Origin: an uncultured Paracoccaceae bacterium
GTDB lineage: Bacteria; Pseudomonadota; Alphaproteobacteria; Rhodobacterales; Rhodobacteraceae
Assembly (NCBI GenBank): GCA_937138255.1
Contig: CAKZOU010000047.1
Location: 1-64,000, forward strand
Direction of reading: 5' to 3'
Length of the DNA: 64,000 nucleotides
Shown here: positions 1-10,319 of the stretch, in pieces
Layout: each line of letters begins with the position of its first letter
Numbering within the stretch: the stretch's first letter is position 1
The notes under the pieces: model-generated
What the model was told of the DNA's origin: nothing
Database searches by the model: none
The model's input: the letters and a program-made list of their open reading frames with translations, nothing else
Translations under genes and position numbers: made by a program

Positions 1-745
<745 letters not shown>

Positions 746-746
<1 letters not shown>

Positions 747-2044
747 TGGGGCGTGCCGAGACGCTGAAGGCGCTGCGGGCCGACGCCGCCGCCGCGCGGA
801 TGGCGGGGCTGACGCTGCCGCAGGGGGCCGCTTGGGCCAATGCCGCGCGGCAGGAGGCCTTGGCGCGGGTTGGCGCCATGGGCCTGCCGACAAAGCGCGA
901 CGAATATTGGAAATACACCGATCCGGCGACCCTGACGGCGGGCGAGGCGGCTGACGCCGCGCTTTTCACCCCCGACGAGCGCCCGATGTTCGACGGAACC
1001 GACCGGCTGCGGATCGTCTTTGTCGATGGTGTGTTCGCTCCCGAGATGTCGGACGACATGACGGGCGAGAACCTCGAAATCGAGCGTCTTTCTACCGCGA
1101 TGGCCAAGGATATCCACTGGGCCAAAGACCTCTATGGCAAGCTCGAGACCGAGGGCCATGATCCGGTCGAGCGCCCTCTTGCCGCGCTCAATTCGGCCTT
1201 CGCCACCGATGGCGTGGTGATCCGTGCCACGGGCAAGGTGAGCCGCCCTGTGAATGTCAGCTACCTGCACCGCGCGATCCGCTCGGATGCGATCTTGCAC
1301 CATGTGATCCGCGTCGACGAGGGCGCCGATCTGACGTTCCTTGAAAATGGCCCCGCCGCGTCGCGGCTGAGCAAGGTGATGGAGGTTGATGTGGCTGACG
1401 GTGGAGCCTTCCACCACGTCCGCACCCAAGGCCGCGACCACGAGCGCCGCGCCGTGACCGGCAGCTATGCCCGCCTTGGCGCGGGCTCGACCTACAAATC
1501 CTTCACGTTGACCGTGAACGGCCGCCTCACGCGCAACGAGACGATCATCACCATCACCGGCGACGAGGCTGTGGCCCATGTGGCCGGCGCCTGCGTTGGC
1601 GACGGCAAGGATTTCCACCACGACGACACGGTGTTCATCACCCATGACGCTGTGGCCTGCGAAAGCCGTCAGGTGTTCAAGAAGGTGCTTCGCAACGGTG
1701 CGACCGGCGTCTTCCAAGGCAAGATCCTTGTAAAGCCTGGGGCGCAAAAGACCGATGGCTATCAGATCAGCCAGTCGCTCCTTCTCGACGACGACAGCCA
1801 GTTCCTCGCCAAGCCCGAGCTCGAGATCTATGCCGATGACGTGGCCTGTTCGCACGGCTCGACCTCGGGCGCGATCGACGAGACAGGGCTTTTCTATCTC
1901 CGCTCGCGCGGGGTTCCCGAGAAAGAGGCGATCGACCTTCTGACGCTGGCCTTCCTTGCCGAGGCCTTGGCCGAGATCGAGGACGAGGCCCTGGCCGAAG
2001 ACCTGCGCGAACGTCTCGAAAGCTGGCTGAAAAGGCACCGCTGA
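746..2044 (+). CDS. sufD: SufD, Fe-S cluster assembly protein
   Basis: Non-catalytic partner of SufB in the SufBC2D scaffold complex, 432 aa, close to normal family length. The C-terminal beta-helix core is clear, ending in the family signature CSHGSTSGAIDETGLFYLRS followed by the helical tail. The start is fixed by the one-base overlap (TGATG) with sufC. It sits between sufC and a YIP1-type membrane gene, and sufS follows, so all four are probably on one transcript. No frameshift seen. Confidence 0.95.
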
Positions 2045-2045
2045 T

Positions 2046-2549
2046 ATGTCGATCTCAAACGATGTCCTTCGGGCATGGATCCGGCCCCGCGCGGTGATGC
2101 GGCGGCTTCTCGATTCGGGCGAGAAAGAGAACCGGGCGCTCGCGATCCTGATGGCGGGCTGCCTTCTGATCTTCGTCGCCCAATGGCCGCGCCTTGTGCG
2201 TCTTTCGGAAGGGATCGACCTTCCGGCAGGGGCCGAGGTTCAGGAGCTGAGCCAGCTCATCGCCTATTCTCTGGTCTCGTGGCTCATTGTCTGGCCGCTG
2301 ATCTTTTACATCGCCGCTGGGATCACCCGGATCTTGGCGCGGCTGTTCAAGGGCAAGGGAACCGGGTTCGGCGCGCGGCTGGCACTGTTCTGGGCGGTGC
2401 TGGCTTCCTCGCCCGCGGCTCTTCTCTATGGCCTTCTTGCAGGATTCAATGGCGGGACCCCCGGCACGCAGGCGATGGGCGTTGTCTGGCTCGTGGGTTT
2501 TGTCTGGATATGGATCCAGTCCTTGCGCGAAGCCGAAAGTGGAAACTGA
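2046..2549 (+). CDS. YIP1-family small integral membrane protein
   Basis: 167 aa with about four or five hydrophobic segments: roughly residues 34-47, 70-92, 108-130 and 140-160. The arrangement resembles YIP1/DUF1282-type membrane proteins. It begins one base after the sufD stop and ends eight bases before sufS. From general knowledge, rhodobacterial suf operons often carry such a gene at this place. Its biochemical role is unknown; position suggests a link to Fe-S assembly, but it may simply be a conserved passenger. Confidence 0.75.
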   Translation: MSISNDVLRAWIRPRAVMRRLLDSGEKENRALAILMAGCLLIFVAQWPRLVRLSEGIDLPAGAEVQELSQLIAYSLVSWLIVWPLIFYIAAGITRILARLFKGKGTGFGARLALFWAVLASSPAALLYGLLAGFNGGTPGTQAMGVVWLVGFVWIWIQSLREAESGN

Positions 2550-2557
2550 GTTACCCT

Positions 2558-3778
2558 ATGTATGACGTCGAAAAGATCCGCGCCGATTTTCCGATCCTTG
2601 CCCGTGAAGTGAACGGCAAGCCGCTCGTCTACCTCGACAACGGCGCTTCGGCGCAAAAGCCGAAAGCCGTGATCGATGCGGTGACGCGTGGCTATGCCCA
2701 TGAATACGCCAACGTCCATCGCGGCCTGCATTACCTGTCTAACCTCGCGACCGAGAAATACGAGGCCGTGCGCGGCAAGATCGCGCGTTTCCTGAATGCC
2801 GCCTCAGAGGATGAGATCGTCCTGAACTCGGGCACCACCGAAGGCATCAACATGATCGCCTATGCCTGGGCGATGCCGCGGATGCACGCGGGCGACGAGA
2901 TCGTTCTGTCGGTCCTGGAGCACCACGCCAATATCGTGCCCTGGCATTTCCTGCGCGAACGGCAGGGGGTTGTGCTGAAATGGGTCGAGCCCGAGGCCGA
3001 CGGCTCGCTCGATCCCCAAAAGGTGATCGACGCGATTGGCCCGAAAACCAAACTGATCGCCGTCACCCACTGCTCGAACGTTCTTGGCACCATCGTCGAC
3101 GTGAAGACGATCTGCGCCGCCGCCCGCGAGAGGGGCGTGCCGGTGTTGGTCGATGGCTCGCAGGGTGCGGTGCATATGCCGGTCGACGTTCAGGACATCG
3201 GCTGCGATTTCTACCCGATCACCGGCCACAAGCTCTATGGCCCCTCCGGCTCGGGCGCGATCTATGTCCGCAAAGAGCGCTTTGCCGAGATGCGCCCTTT
3301 CCTTGGCGGCGGCGACATGATCCGCGAGGTGAGCCGCGAAGCGGTGAGCTATGCCGAGCCACCGATGAAATTCGAGGCCGGAACCCCCGGCATCGTCCAG
3401 ACCATCGGCTTTGGCGTGGCGCTCGACTATCTGATGGACCTCGGGATGGAGAATGTGGCTGCCCATGAAGCCCGCCTCCGCGCCTATGCCGAAAGCCGCC
3501 TCAAAGGGCTCAACTGGCTGAATATCCAAGGCAATGCGGCGCAGAAGGCGGCGATTTTCTCGCTCACCCTCAACGGCGCGGCCCACGCGCACGATATCTC
3601 GACCGTGCTCGACAAGCGCGGCGTCGCCGTCCGCGCCGGGCACCATTGCGCCCAGCCCTTGATGGAGCACCTGGGCGTTCCCGCCACCGCCCGCGCCTCA
3701 TTCGCGCTATATAATACCGAGGCCGAGGTCGATGTGCTGGTGAGTGCGCTCGAGCTGTGCAACGATCTGTTTGGATAG
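2558..3778 (+). CDS. sufS: SufS, group II cysteine desulfurase
   Basis: PLP enzyme that takes sulfur from cysteine for Fe-S cluster assembly, 406 aa. Key residues are visible: EHHAN near residue 121, the PLP lysine K225 in [11 protein letters not shown], and the persulfide cysteine C364 in RAGHHCAQP. The frame stays open far upstream (to 2075), but the ATG at 2558 gives the normal N-terminus ([14 protein letters not shown]) and avoids overlap with the YIP1 gene. No sufE is seen immediately downstream; the operon ends here, before a tRNA gene. Confidence 0.96.
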   Translation: MYDVEKIRADFPILAREVNGKPLVYLDNGASAQKPKAVIDAVTRGYAHEYANVHRGLHYLSNLATEKYEAVRGKIARFLNAASEDEIVLNSGTTEGINMIAYAWAMPRMHAGDEIVLSVLEHHANIVPWHFLRERQGVVLKWVEPEADGSLDPQKVIDAIGPKTKLIAVTHCSNVLGTIVDVKTICAAARERGVPVLVDGSQGAVHMPVDVQDIGCDFYPITGHKLYGPSGSGAIYVRKERFAEMRPFLGGGDMIREVSREAVSYAEPPMKFEAGTPGIVQTIGFGVALDYLMDLGMENVAAHEARLRAYAESRLKGLNWLNIQGNAAQKAAIFSLTLNGAAHAHDISTVLDKRGVAVRAGHHCAQPLMEHLGVPATARASFALYNTEAEVDVLVSALELCNDLFG

Positions 3779-3829
3779 GCCGATTTCCGATTGCGGGGCA
3801 GGGCCGCTTGGCCTATAGCCCCGCGATAG

Positions 3830-3906
<77 letters not shown>

Positions 3907-3911
3907 ACCTC

Positions 3912-3951
3912 CTCCCCAATTGTTTACAACGGTTTCAGCCGTTGGGGGGAG
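3912..3951 (+). other. Hairpin just downstream of tRNA-Arg
   Basis: An inner stem CAACGG (3927-3932) pairs with CCGTTG (3939-3944), and flanking C-rich (3912-3917) and G-rich (3945-3951) runs can extend it. There is no T run, so it is not a canonical terminator. It may help end or process the tRNA transcript, or be a leftover of a mobile element junction. Confidence 0.4.
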
Positions 3952-4013
3952 CGCGCGAGAAAACCCTGAATATCCGCTTGTCACACTCTGGTCACACCAA
4001 GAGGGGGTTTGAC

Positions 4014-4175
4014 ATGGCCAACATCAGGAACCGCAACGGTAAATGGCAGGCGCAAGGGCGCATTCAGGGGCAAGCCCCGGGTTTCCCACCAATGGCGGAG
4101 TCGCTCAATGCGTCTCTGGACTTTGAAAAGGTGGGTATGGGATACCTTTATGCGCCGGGCGAGTTTCACGTCTGA
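4014..4175 (+). pseudogene. N-terminal remnant of a phage-type tyrosine integrase
   Basis: Begins MANIRNRNGKWQAQ, which looks like the N-terminus of tRNA-targeting site-specific integrases (typically M-A-x-I-R-x-R-N-G-K-W-x-x-x). After about 25 residues the similarity is lost and the frame stops after 53 codons; a normal integrase has 300-400 residues and a catalytic domain, both absent here. The preceding bases (3980-4013) resemble the upstream context of such genes. With tRNA-Arg 107 bases away, the simplest reading is the scar of a deleted integrative element. The same frame is open from 3942, but that stretch looks non-coding. Confidence 0.5.
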
Positions 4176-4187
4176 ACCGTAGAAAGC

Positions 4188-4210
4188 AAAAAAAGGCGCC
4201 CGAAGGCGCC
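4188..4210 (-). terminator. Rho-independent terminator of the DUF882 gene
   Basis: GGCGCC (4195-4200), loop CGAA, GGCGCC (4205-4210); read on the minus strand the stem is followed by seven T (4188-4194). It lies 26 bases past the stop of the 4236-4802 gene. Confidence 0.85.
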
Positions 4211-4235
4211 TGTCTGAGGGTCTGTTGGGTCTGGA

Positions 4236-4802
4236 CTAGCTTCCCCAGGTTCGGACGTCGCCGCAATCCATATGGGTGAAATTGGATCGGCTATATTTGC
4301 CGACACCACCTGCGGCACATGAGGCGGCCGCAGCAACCACTTGCCGAACCGAACGCGACGACAGACGCAGGTCGGCCGCCTGGCCCCGCATATGCAGGGA
4401 GTTGACGGCAACCTTGCTTGAGCTTTCACGCAGCATCGCGTTGGTTTGCGGAGTGCGATAGCCGGAGAGAAGGTTGTAGGGCTCATTCACATCAAGAAGC
4501 GCATGGGTGGCGGCGATGATATCGACGGTGCGGTTGTCGATCGCCATGACCAGACCGGAGCGCCAATCGCGCATGAATTTGGAAATCTCGGTCATCGCTT
4601 CGGAAATATAGTCGCCTTCAATCCAGTAGATGACGTCGATCTTCTCGCCCGTGCGCCCCGAGAACATCTTGACCCGACGAATATCGCCGGCCCCACGCAG
4701 GAAGCTGGCGGCATTCGAGAATGTCGGGGCTGCGGTGATCGCGGTCGCGGCGAAGGCACGCAGAAGACCACGTCGAGAGATGCCCGATGAGGTATCAGTC
4801 AT
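4236..4802 (-). CDS. DUF882/YcbK-family (M15-like) cell-wall protein, Tat-exported
   Basis: 188 aa. The N-terminus carries a twin-arginine signal (SRRGLLRAF, residues 9-17) and a hydrophobic stretch ending in ASA-like residues. The mature part is the DUF882/peptidase M15_2 fold, with LLSGYRTPQTNAML, SLHMRGQAADLRL and a late FTHMDCG supplying the His/Asp/His metal-ligand pattern of YcbK-type peptidoglycan hydrolases. The frame is open to 4904, but the ATG at 4802 places the Tat motif correctly. It is divergent from an L,D-transpeptidase gene and ends at its own terminator. Substrate and activity are inferred from the family. Confidence 0.85.
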   Translation of the reverse strand: MTDTSSGISRRGLLRAFAATAITAAPTFSNAASFLRGAGDIRRVKMFSGRTGEKIDVIYWIEGDYISEAMTEISKFMRDWRSGLVMAIDNRTVDIIAATHALLDVNEPYNLLSGYRTPQTNAMLRESSSKVAVNSLHMRGQAADLRLSSRSVRQVVAAAASCAAGGVGKYSRSNFTHMDCGDVRTWGS

Positions 4803-5111
4803 AAAAGCCTTGTCCCATCTTCCTGTCGCCCGCTTTTCGCGGGTCAATTGGCGACATCCCCCAAGATGCGCGCAAACTATGCCACGACTGGGTCGGCAGA
4901 CCAACCTTCTTTTTCTGATTTTTGCTCAAATGACGAGTAATCGGCGACTTTTGGCCTAACTTTGACGGGCGTCGTCTGTGACGAAAATGCCAAAGCAGAC
5001 GCGCAACAGATCAGCCCTCCGTGGCAAGCTGTCGGGATTGTGAATAGACATGAGCGGCGCGACAGGGAGTCTTGTTCCCGAAATGATGACCACCTTTTCC
5101 TGAGGGGACTT
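4803..5111. promoter_or_regulatory. 309-bp divergent intergenic region
   Basis: Lies between the DUF882 gene (minus) and the L,D-transpeptidase gene (plus), so it must hold both promoters. I find no convincing gene, RNA or operator in it. A short stretch around 4905-4960 is A/T-richer than the surroundings. Confidence 0.4.
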
Positions 5112-6761
5112 ATGGGTTTTAGGACGATTGGGCGTTTTGTGCGTTCCGCTTTGACACAGGTTTTGCCGACGAAATTCCGGCCGTTCTTGATTGCACTAGC
5201 TACCGCAATAGCCATGAGCGGACCTGCCGCTGTGGCACAGGAAAGTGCGGCCTTCCGTCAGGCGGTTGCCGAAGCGGCCGCAAGCGATCGGGCTTTGCTC
5301 AATTTCTATCGGGACCGCGATTTTACCGGCCTTTGGATCGGCGCTGGCAAGGATGAGCGCGCCCGCAGGGCCGCACTTCTTTCGGCTTTCGATGAAGCTG
5401 CCGATCACGGGCTGCCGGCGGCGCGGTATGACAGCAAGGCCTTGGAGGCCAAGATACGCAATGCCCGCAGTCAGACCGATCTCGGGCAGATTGATGTCGA
5501 GTTGAGCCGCGTATTTCTGAACTATGCGCGGGATATTCAGACCGGCGTTCTCGTGCCCGGCGACGTGGTTGAGGATATCAAGCGGCGGGTTCCACATCGC
5601 GATCGCGGCTCAATCCTCGACGCTTTTTCCAAATCGACCCCGACCGCATTCATTCGCACATTGCCGCCTCAGAGCGAAGAATATGCAAGGCTTCTCAAAG
5701 CCAAGTTTGATCTCGAGCGGATTGTTGCTGCCGGCGATTGGGGCACGCCAGTCTATTCGGACGTGACCCTGCGGCCCGGCGATAGCTCGGATGCTGTCGT
5801 GGCGCTTCGCAACCGTTTGATCCGTATGGGATATATGAGTCGGACCGCCTCTGCGATCTATGACGGGCCGTTGCAGGAGGCTGTCCAAAGGTTTCAGCTT
5901 GATCACGGGCTCAACCCGGACGGAATTGCGGGGCAGGGCACATTGGGCGAGGTCAACGTGACCGCAGCTGCGCGCCTGCAATCGATCTTTGTCGCGATGG
6001 AGCGGGAGCGTTGGAACAACCAACCCCTCGGGGATCGGCACATATGGGTCAATCTGACGGATTTCACGGCCAAGATCGTTGATAATGGCGAAGTCACTTT
6101 CGTGACGAGATCGGTGGTCGGCGCGAATATCGAGGATCAGCGCAGCCCGGAATTCTCGGACCGTATGGAATATATGGTGCTGAACCCCGGCTGGTATGTG
6201 CCGCGCTCGATCATCGTCAACGAATATTTGCCGCTCCTCCAAGTGGATCCTCTGGCCGTCAACAATCTGGAGATCACGCGCGAGGACGGATCTATCGTCG
6301 AGCGGCTCGGCACGGATTTTTCGGCCTTCGACGAGACGACATTTCCGTTTGGGATGCGTGAACCGCCCAGCCAGGGCAACGCTTTGGGCGAGGTGAAGTT
6401 CATGTTCCCCAACCCCTACAACATCTATCTGCACGATACCCCGTCCCAGAGCCTTTTCGCCAAAGAGGTCCGCGCGTTTAGTCATGGTTGCATCCGGCTC
6501 GATGACCCGCGCGACTTCGCCTATGCGCTTTTGGCCAAACAGGTTTCGGATCCGAGCAGCTACTATGCGTCGATGCAGGCGCTTGGTGACGAGATCGAGG
6601 TGCGGCTTGAGCAGCCGGTTCCGGTGCATATCGACTATCGCACCGCGTTCACGACGGCCGCGGGTGGCATTGAATTCCGCCGCGACATCTATGGTCGGGA
6701 TGCCAAGATTTGGGCCGCACTGACGCGAGAAGGGGTGGCGGCGCGGGCTGTTCGGGGCTAA
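5112..6761 (+). CDS. Murein L,D-transpeptidase (YcbB-like)
   Basis: 549 aa. N-terminal signal/anchor (about residues 20-40, ending AVAQ), an L,D-transpeptidase scaffold domain (about 45-215), a peptidoglycan-binding helix bundle (about 225-285, [20 protein letters not shown]) and a C-terminal YkuD catalytic domain with [15 protein letters not shown]; the nucleophile is C460. Such enzymes make 3-3 cross-links in murein or attach proteins to it. The ATG at 5112 follows a GAGGGGA ribosome binding site; the longer frame from 4962 has no signal peptide. Divergent from a second cell-wall gene and 25 bases before lpxD. Confidence 0.9.
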   Translation: MGFRTIGRFVRSALTQVLPTKFRPFLIALATAIAMSGPAAVAQESAAFRQAVAEAAASDRALLNFYRDRDFTGLWIGAGKDERARRAALLSAFDEAADHGLPAARYDSKALEAKIRNARSQTDLGQIDVELSRVFLNYARDIQTGVLVPGDVVEDIKRRVPHRDRGSILDAFSKSTPTAFIRTLPPQSEEYARLLKAKFDLERIVAAGDWGTPVYSDVTLRPGDSSDAVVALRNRLIRMGYMSRTASAIYDGPLQEAVQRFQLDHGLNPDGIAGQGTLGEVNVTAAARLQSIFVAMERERWNNQPLGDRHIWVNLTDFTAKIVDNGEVTFVTRSVVGANIEDQRSPEFSDRMEYMVLNPGWYVPRSIIVNEYLPLLQVDPLAVNNLEITREDGSIVERLGTDFSAFDETTFPFGMREPPSQGNALGEVKFMFPNPYNIYLHDTPSQSLFAKEVRAFSHGCIRLDDPRDFAYALLAKQVSDPSSYYASMQALGDEIEVRLEQPVPVHIDYRTAFTTAAGGIEFRRDIYGRDAKIWAALTREGVAARAVRG

Positions 6762-6786
6762 ATCCCTGACAAAGCAGGGGGCACTG

Positions 6787-7884
6787 ATGGGTCACAAGAT
6801 CGCGGATATTGCCAAGGCGCTGGGGGCGGAAGCCTTTGGAGACACCGCTCTTGTCATCCAGACAGCCGCCGAACCCGCGACTGCCGGACCGAACGATCTG
6901 GCGCTTGCGATGAGCCCCGCCTATGGCGAGGCGCTCAAGGCGGGCCGCGCCCGAGCCGCCGTTATCTGGCCCGGCGCCGATTGGCAGGCGCTTGGACTTG
7001 AAGCGGCGATTGTCGTGCCGCGTGCGCGTCTGGCGATGGCGCGCCTGACTGGGTTCCTTGACGACCGAAAGTTCGGCGGCGCGGGTGTCCATCCCAGTGC
7101 GGTTGTGGCGCCAGATGTCGAAATCGGCGACGATGTGGGGATCGGTCCCTTCGTCGTGATCGGTGCCGGTGCCAAGATTGGCGCGGGAAGCCGGATCGGG
7201 GCGCATGCGTCGATTGCCCCCGGCGTCGTGATCGGCCCCGATTGTCTTGTGCTCGACGGGGTGAGACTACGCAGAAAGGTCCGCATCGGGGCGCGCGCAA
7301 TTCTTCATCCCAATGCGGTCGTCGGGGCGGACGGGTTCTCATTCGTGTCTGAGGCAGAAAGCAACGTCGAGCGGGCCCGTCGGGATCTTGGAAATGCCGA
7401 GATTGTCGTCCCGCAGGACGCCACCTGGCATCGCATCCATTCCCTTGGCGGGGTCGAGATCGGCGATGATGTCGAGATCGGCGCCAATAGCAGCGTCGAT
7501 GCCGGAACGATCCGGCCCACGCGGATCGGATCCGGGACGAAGATCGATAATCTGGTGCAGGTTGGCCATAACGTGATCATCGGCGGGGATTGCCTTATCT
7601 CCGCCCAGGCCGCGATAGCCGGGTCGGCGGTTTTGGGTGATCGGGTGGTACTTGGCGGCAAAACAGGTGTGGCCGACAATATCACCATAGGTGATGATGT
7701 GGTTCTGACGGGCGCGACCATCGCGCTCTCCAACGTCCCGGCACGCCGCATCATGATGGGCTATCCGGCCGTGCCGATTGCAACCCATATCGAGATATAC
7801 AAGGCCATGCGCCGACTGCCGCGCATCTTGAAGGACGCTGCCGCCAAGGCGAAATTGACCCAAAAGGTTGACAAGAGCGACTGA
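6787..7884 (+). CDS. lpxD: LpxD, UDP-3-O-acylglucosamine N-acyltransferase
   Basis: Third step of lipid A synthesis: transfers a 3-hydroxyacyl chain from ACP to the 2-amino group of UDP-3-O-acylglucosamine. 365 aa, slightly long for the family. N-terminal uridine-binding domain (about 1-95), then a left-handed beta-helix of hexapeptide repeats (about 100-320), including [15 protein letters not shown] with the probable catalytic His. Here lpxD is not in the bamA-lpxA cluster at 32-39 kb but heads a small cluster with an ACP and a ketoacyl synthase, so it may use a specialised acyl donor. Confidence 0.93.
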   Translation: MGHKIADIAKALGAEAFGDTALVIQTAAEPATAGPNDLALAMSPAYGEALKAGRARAAVIWPGADWQALGLEAAIVVPRARLAMARLTGFLDDRKFGGAGVHPSAVVAPDVEIGDDVGIGPFVVIGAGAKIGAGSRIGAHASIAPGVVIGPDCLVLDGVRLRRKVRIGARAILHPNAVVGADGFSFVSEAESNVERARRDLGNAEIVVPQDATWHRIHSLGGVEIGDDVEIGANSSVDAGTIRPTRIGSGTKIDNLVQVGHNVIIGGDCLISAQAAIAGSAVLGDRVVLGGKTGVADNITIGDDVVLTGATIALSNVPARRIMMGYPAVPIATHIEIYKAMRRLPRILKDAAAKAKLTQKVDKSD

Positions 7885-7912
7885 GTCCTCGGTCGAAATT
7901 GGGAGATCGGCC

Positions 7913-8170
7913 ATGGATGCTGGGGCCAAAGTCATCGAGATCATTGCCGAACAAGCCGTGATCGACCCTTCGGATATCAACCTCGACCATTCACTTGAAG
8001 ATCTCGGCATTGACAGCCTGGGCCTTGTAGAAAGCATCTTCGCCATCGAAGAGGCCTTTGATATAGCCGTGCCTTTCAATGCGAATGAGCCAAGTGCAGG
8101 CGAATTCGATTTCTCCTCGGTCGCGGCGATCATTGCGGCGGTGGAAGGCTTGGTGCGTGACAAGGCATGA
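7913..8170 (+). CDS. Acyl carrier protein (specialised)
   Basis: 85 aa, acidic, with a phosphopantetheine attachment motif DSLGL (Ser35). The ATG at 7913 follows GGGAGA; a TTG at 7868 would overlap lpxD and is less likely. It is divergent from the usual housekeeping AcpP in the loop after the serine helix (FDIAVPFNANEP). The stop overlaps the next ATG by four bases, so ACP and synthase are coupled. Placement between lpxD and a KAS suggests it carries acyl chains for lipid A or another envelope lipid, comparable in idea to rhizobial AcpXL clusters, but that is inference. Confidence 0.88.
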   Translation: MDAGAKVIEIIAEQAVIDPSDINLDHSLEDLGIDSLGLVESIFAIEEAFDIAVPFNANEPSAGEFDFSSVAAIIAAVEGLVRDKA

Positions 8171-9381
8171 GACGCGTTGTCATCACCGGGGCAGGGACGA
8201 TCAACGCGCTCGCCCATGATGTTGACGGCACCTACAAGGCTTTGCGCGAAGGACGCTGTGGCATCGGACCACTTGAAATACGGGATGTTGACCGGCTTTC
8301 AGTGAAGATAGGAGCTCAGGTTCGCGGCTTCGACGAAGCCGCACATTTCAATCGCCAGCAGATCACGCTCTACGATAGATTTACTCAATTTGCGATGATC
8401 GCAGCGCGGCAAGCGATGCATCAGTCCGGGCTGGAAATCAGTGGTGAACTTGCCGATCGCGCGGGCGTTGTTTTTGGAACCTCAGGGGGCGGGCTAACGA
8501 CGCAGGACGAGAATTACCGTGCGGTCTATGAAGAGGGGAAGAACCGGGTTCACCCGTTCATCGTGCCCAAGCTGATGAGCAATGCCGCCGCGAGCCACAT
8601 ATCAATGGAATGGAACCTGCGTGGCCCGTCTTTCACCGTGTCCACCGCCTGCGCCTCTTCCAACCATGCGATGGGCCTTGCGTTTCAGATGATCCGATCG
8701 GGCATTTGCGATGCGATGCTGACCGGCGGATCGGAATCGATGCTGTGCTTTGGCGGGATCAAGGCTTGGGAGGGCCTGCGCGTGATGTCGCACGATGCCT
8801 GCCGCCCGTTCAGCGCAAACCGGAACGGCATGGTGCAGGGCGAGGGGGCCGGGGTCTTCGTTTTCGAGGAACTTGAGGCGGCCAAAGCGCGCGGCGCGGA
8901 GATACTGGCCGAAATCATCGGTTTTGCGATGACCTCGGACGCCTCAGATATCGTTTTGCCATCGCGGGAAGGGGCGGCGCGGGCAATGGCCGGAGCGGTC
9001 AGAGATGCGGGCATAGCCTTGGCCGAGGTTGGCTATATCAACGCACATGGGACCGGGACGGCTGCCAATGACCGGACCGAGTGCGCCGCAGTGGCCGAGG
9101 TCTTCGGATCCCACGCGAAGAATCTGATGATCTCGTCGACGAAATCCATGCACGGCCACCTGATCGGCGGCACGGGGGCGGTGGAGCTTCTGGCTTGCCT
9201 CATGGCCTTGCGCGATGGGGTAATCCCTCCCACCGTCGGCTATGAAGCGCCTGATCTGGAATGTGCGCTCGATGTGGTGCCGAATGAGGCGCGCGAGGCG
9301 AGGGTCGAGGTGGCCCTGTCCAACGCATTCGCCTTTGGGGGCCTCAACGCGGTGATCGCGTTGAGGCGCTATTCGGGCTAG
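8167..9381 (+). CDS. Beta-ketoacyl-ACP synthase (KAS I/II family)
   Basis: 404 aa, full-length FabF/NodE-type condensing enzyme. Catalytic triad visible: C162 in STACASSNHA, H294 in INAHGTGTAA and H331 in STKSMHGHLIG. It elongates an acyl-ACP with malonyl-ACP. It begins inside the ACP gene (ATGA overlap), so it probably works with that carrier rather than with bulk fatty-acid synthesis. The family is too broad to fix the chain length. It ends two bases before the convergent IalB gene. Confidence 0.9.
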   Translation: MRRVVITGAGTINALAHDVDGTYKALREGRCGIGPLEIRDVDRLSVKIGAQVRGFDEAAHFNRQQITLYDRFTQFAMIAARQAMHQSGLEISGELADRAGVVFGTSGGGLTTQDENYRAVYEEGKNRVHPFIVPKLMSNAAASHISMEWNLRGPSFTVSTACASSNHAMGLAFQMIRSGICDAMLTGGSESMLCFGGIKAWEGLRVMSHDACRPFSANRNGMVQGEGAGVFVFEELEAAKARGAEILAEIIGFAMTSDASDIVLPSREGAARAMAGAVRDAGIALAEVGYINAHGTGTAANDRTECAAVAEVFGSHAKNLMISSTKSMHGHLIGGTGAVELLACLMALRDGVIPPTVGYEAPDLECALDVVPNEAREARVEVALSNAFAFGGLNAVIALRRYSG

Positions 9382-9382
9382 A

Positions 9383-9967
9383 TCAGTTGGCCGCGCCCTG
9401 CAAGAGCGGGCTCTCGATGCCGGCAGTAAAGCCTTTGAGCGACATATTCAGCATGACCGGCTGACCGGGATTGGCGGCCGAGACGAGCCGCACCACCGCA
9501 CTGGTGCCGCCTTTGAACTGGGCCAGCTCTTCCGCAGTAAAACCAACACGGGCGGCGCAGCCGTTCACGTTGCAGAACGTATAGACATAGCGGCGAGGCG
9601 AGGCTCCGTCGACGCTGATCATCAGGCCTTCGGTCAGAAGCGTGCCGAGCGGCGTCATGATCGTCGCTCCGGCTGCAGCTTGCCCGCCCTCGGGCAAGAG
9701 AAACATACTGATCTCGGCCACGGAATTGCCGTCGCCATCCATCAGGAGCTGATAAAGCTGGCAAGGATCATCGCCGTCCGGATTGTTGAGGCAGCGCAGG
9801 GCCCAATCGCCAATCTGTTCCTTGATATAAGGCGCACCTGCAGGCATTTCACCATCGACCTGACCCATATCGAGGCCGGTGGCAGGGTTCGTTGCCTCTT
9901 GTGCATGGACCGGTCCCGCCAAGGCTGCGAAGGCAAGGGCGGCGATAAGCGAAAAGCTCTTTTGCAT
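9383..9967 (-). CDS. IalB-family secreted protein
   Basis: 194 aa with a Sec signal peptide (residues 1-22, ending VHAQ). The mature part matches the invasion-associated locus B family: GDWALRCLNNPDGDDPC near the N-terminus and a later FCNVNGCAARVGF, giving two cysteine pairs probably disulfide-bonded in the periplasm. The family is widespread in free-living alphaproteobacteria, so the name does not imply virulence. It is convergent with the ketoacyl synthase, with a two-base gap. Function unknown. Confidence 0.88.
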   Translation of the reverse strand: MQKSFSLIAALAFAALAGPVHAQEATNPATGLDMGQVDGEMPAGAPYIKEQIGDWALRCLNNPDGDDPCQLYQLLMDGDGNSVAEISMFLLPEGGQAAAGATIMTPLGTLLTEGLMISVDGASPRRYVYTFCNVNGCAARVGFTAEELAQFKGGTSAVVRLVSAANPGQPVMLNMSLKGFTAGIESPLLQGAAN

Positions 9968-10097
9968 GGATGTCTTCCCGTATGGGTTTCGTTGATTAGG
10001 GGGTCTACACTGTCTCGGCTGGGAAGTCAGGGGGTATTGGAGGCTCGATCGGCATGGTTTTGCCGCTGTCGCGGCCGCAAACCCTCGGCCCTAAATG

Positions 10098-10125
10098 AAA
10101 AAAGGGACCGTAGCCGATCCCTTTT
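10098..10125 (-). terminator. Hairpin with T run, minus orientation
   Basis: AAAAGGGA (10100-10107) pairs with TCCCTTTT (10118-10125) around a 10-nt loop; the minus-strand 3' side runs into six T (10098-10103). No coding gene ends here on the minus strand, so it may end a non-coding transcript starting to its right, or be bidirectional. Confidence 0.5.
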
Positions 10126-10128
10126 CCC

Positions 10129-10152
10129 AACTCTCCCTGTCGGACTTGGCCG
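10129..10152 (-). repeat. Copy 1 of an inverted motif pair
   Basis: Read on the minus strand: CGGCCAAGTCCGACAGGGAG then AGTT. Nearly the same sequence occurs on the plus strand at 10270-10290. In both copies the motif precedes a hairpin in the direction of reading. Function unknown. Confidence 0.5.
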
Positions 10153-10242
10153 ACTAATTGGCGTGACGCTACGAAAAGTCAAAGGGTGGGTCAACCCGGA
10201 TTCTCACGGCTTGGTGAGCAAAAAGAACCCAATGTCCGGGGT

Positions 10243-10273
10243 AAAAAAAGAGGCCGTGCCTCGCGGCACGGCC
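10243..10273 (-). terminator. Strong rho-independent-type terminator, minus orientation
   Basis: GGCCGTGCC (10252-10260), loop TCGC, GGCACGGCC (10265-10273): a perfect 9-bp stem. On the minus strand it is followed by A/CTC and a run of seven T. No minus-strand protein gene lies directly upstream (the next gene to the right is on the plus strand), so the terminated transcript is probably non-coding. Confidence 0.65.
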
Positions 10274-10319
10274 AGTCCAACAGGGAGGTTGCCGGCAAAG
10301 AGGACATGGCCGGCCTCTT
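10270..10319 (+). repeat. Copy 2 of the inverted motif pair, with its hairpin
   Basis: Plus-strand GGCCAGTCCAACAGGGAGGT (10270-10289) matches copy 1 with small indels. It is followed by a stem AAGAGG (10298-10303) / CCTCTT (10314-10319). Copy 1 on the other strand is likewise followed by an AAAAGGGA stem. The shared layout (motif, then hairpin) hints at related RNA elements in opposite directions. Confidence 0.45.

Noticed and set aside
2046-2549. YIP1-type gene as the N-terminus of SufS
   Set aside because: An alternative frame through this stretch joins sufS without a stop, but it lacks SufS similarity, and the membrane protein frame is hydrophobic and well started.
3792-3826. Hairpin after sufS as a terminator
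   Set aside because: A GC stem is possible (GCGGGGC/GCCCCGC), but there is no T run and the tRNA starts immediately after.
7081-7800. Short periodic repeats (ATCGG, GGCG) in the lpxD region
   Set aside because: They encode the hexapeptide repeats of the LpxD beta-helix.
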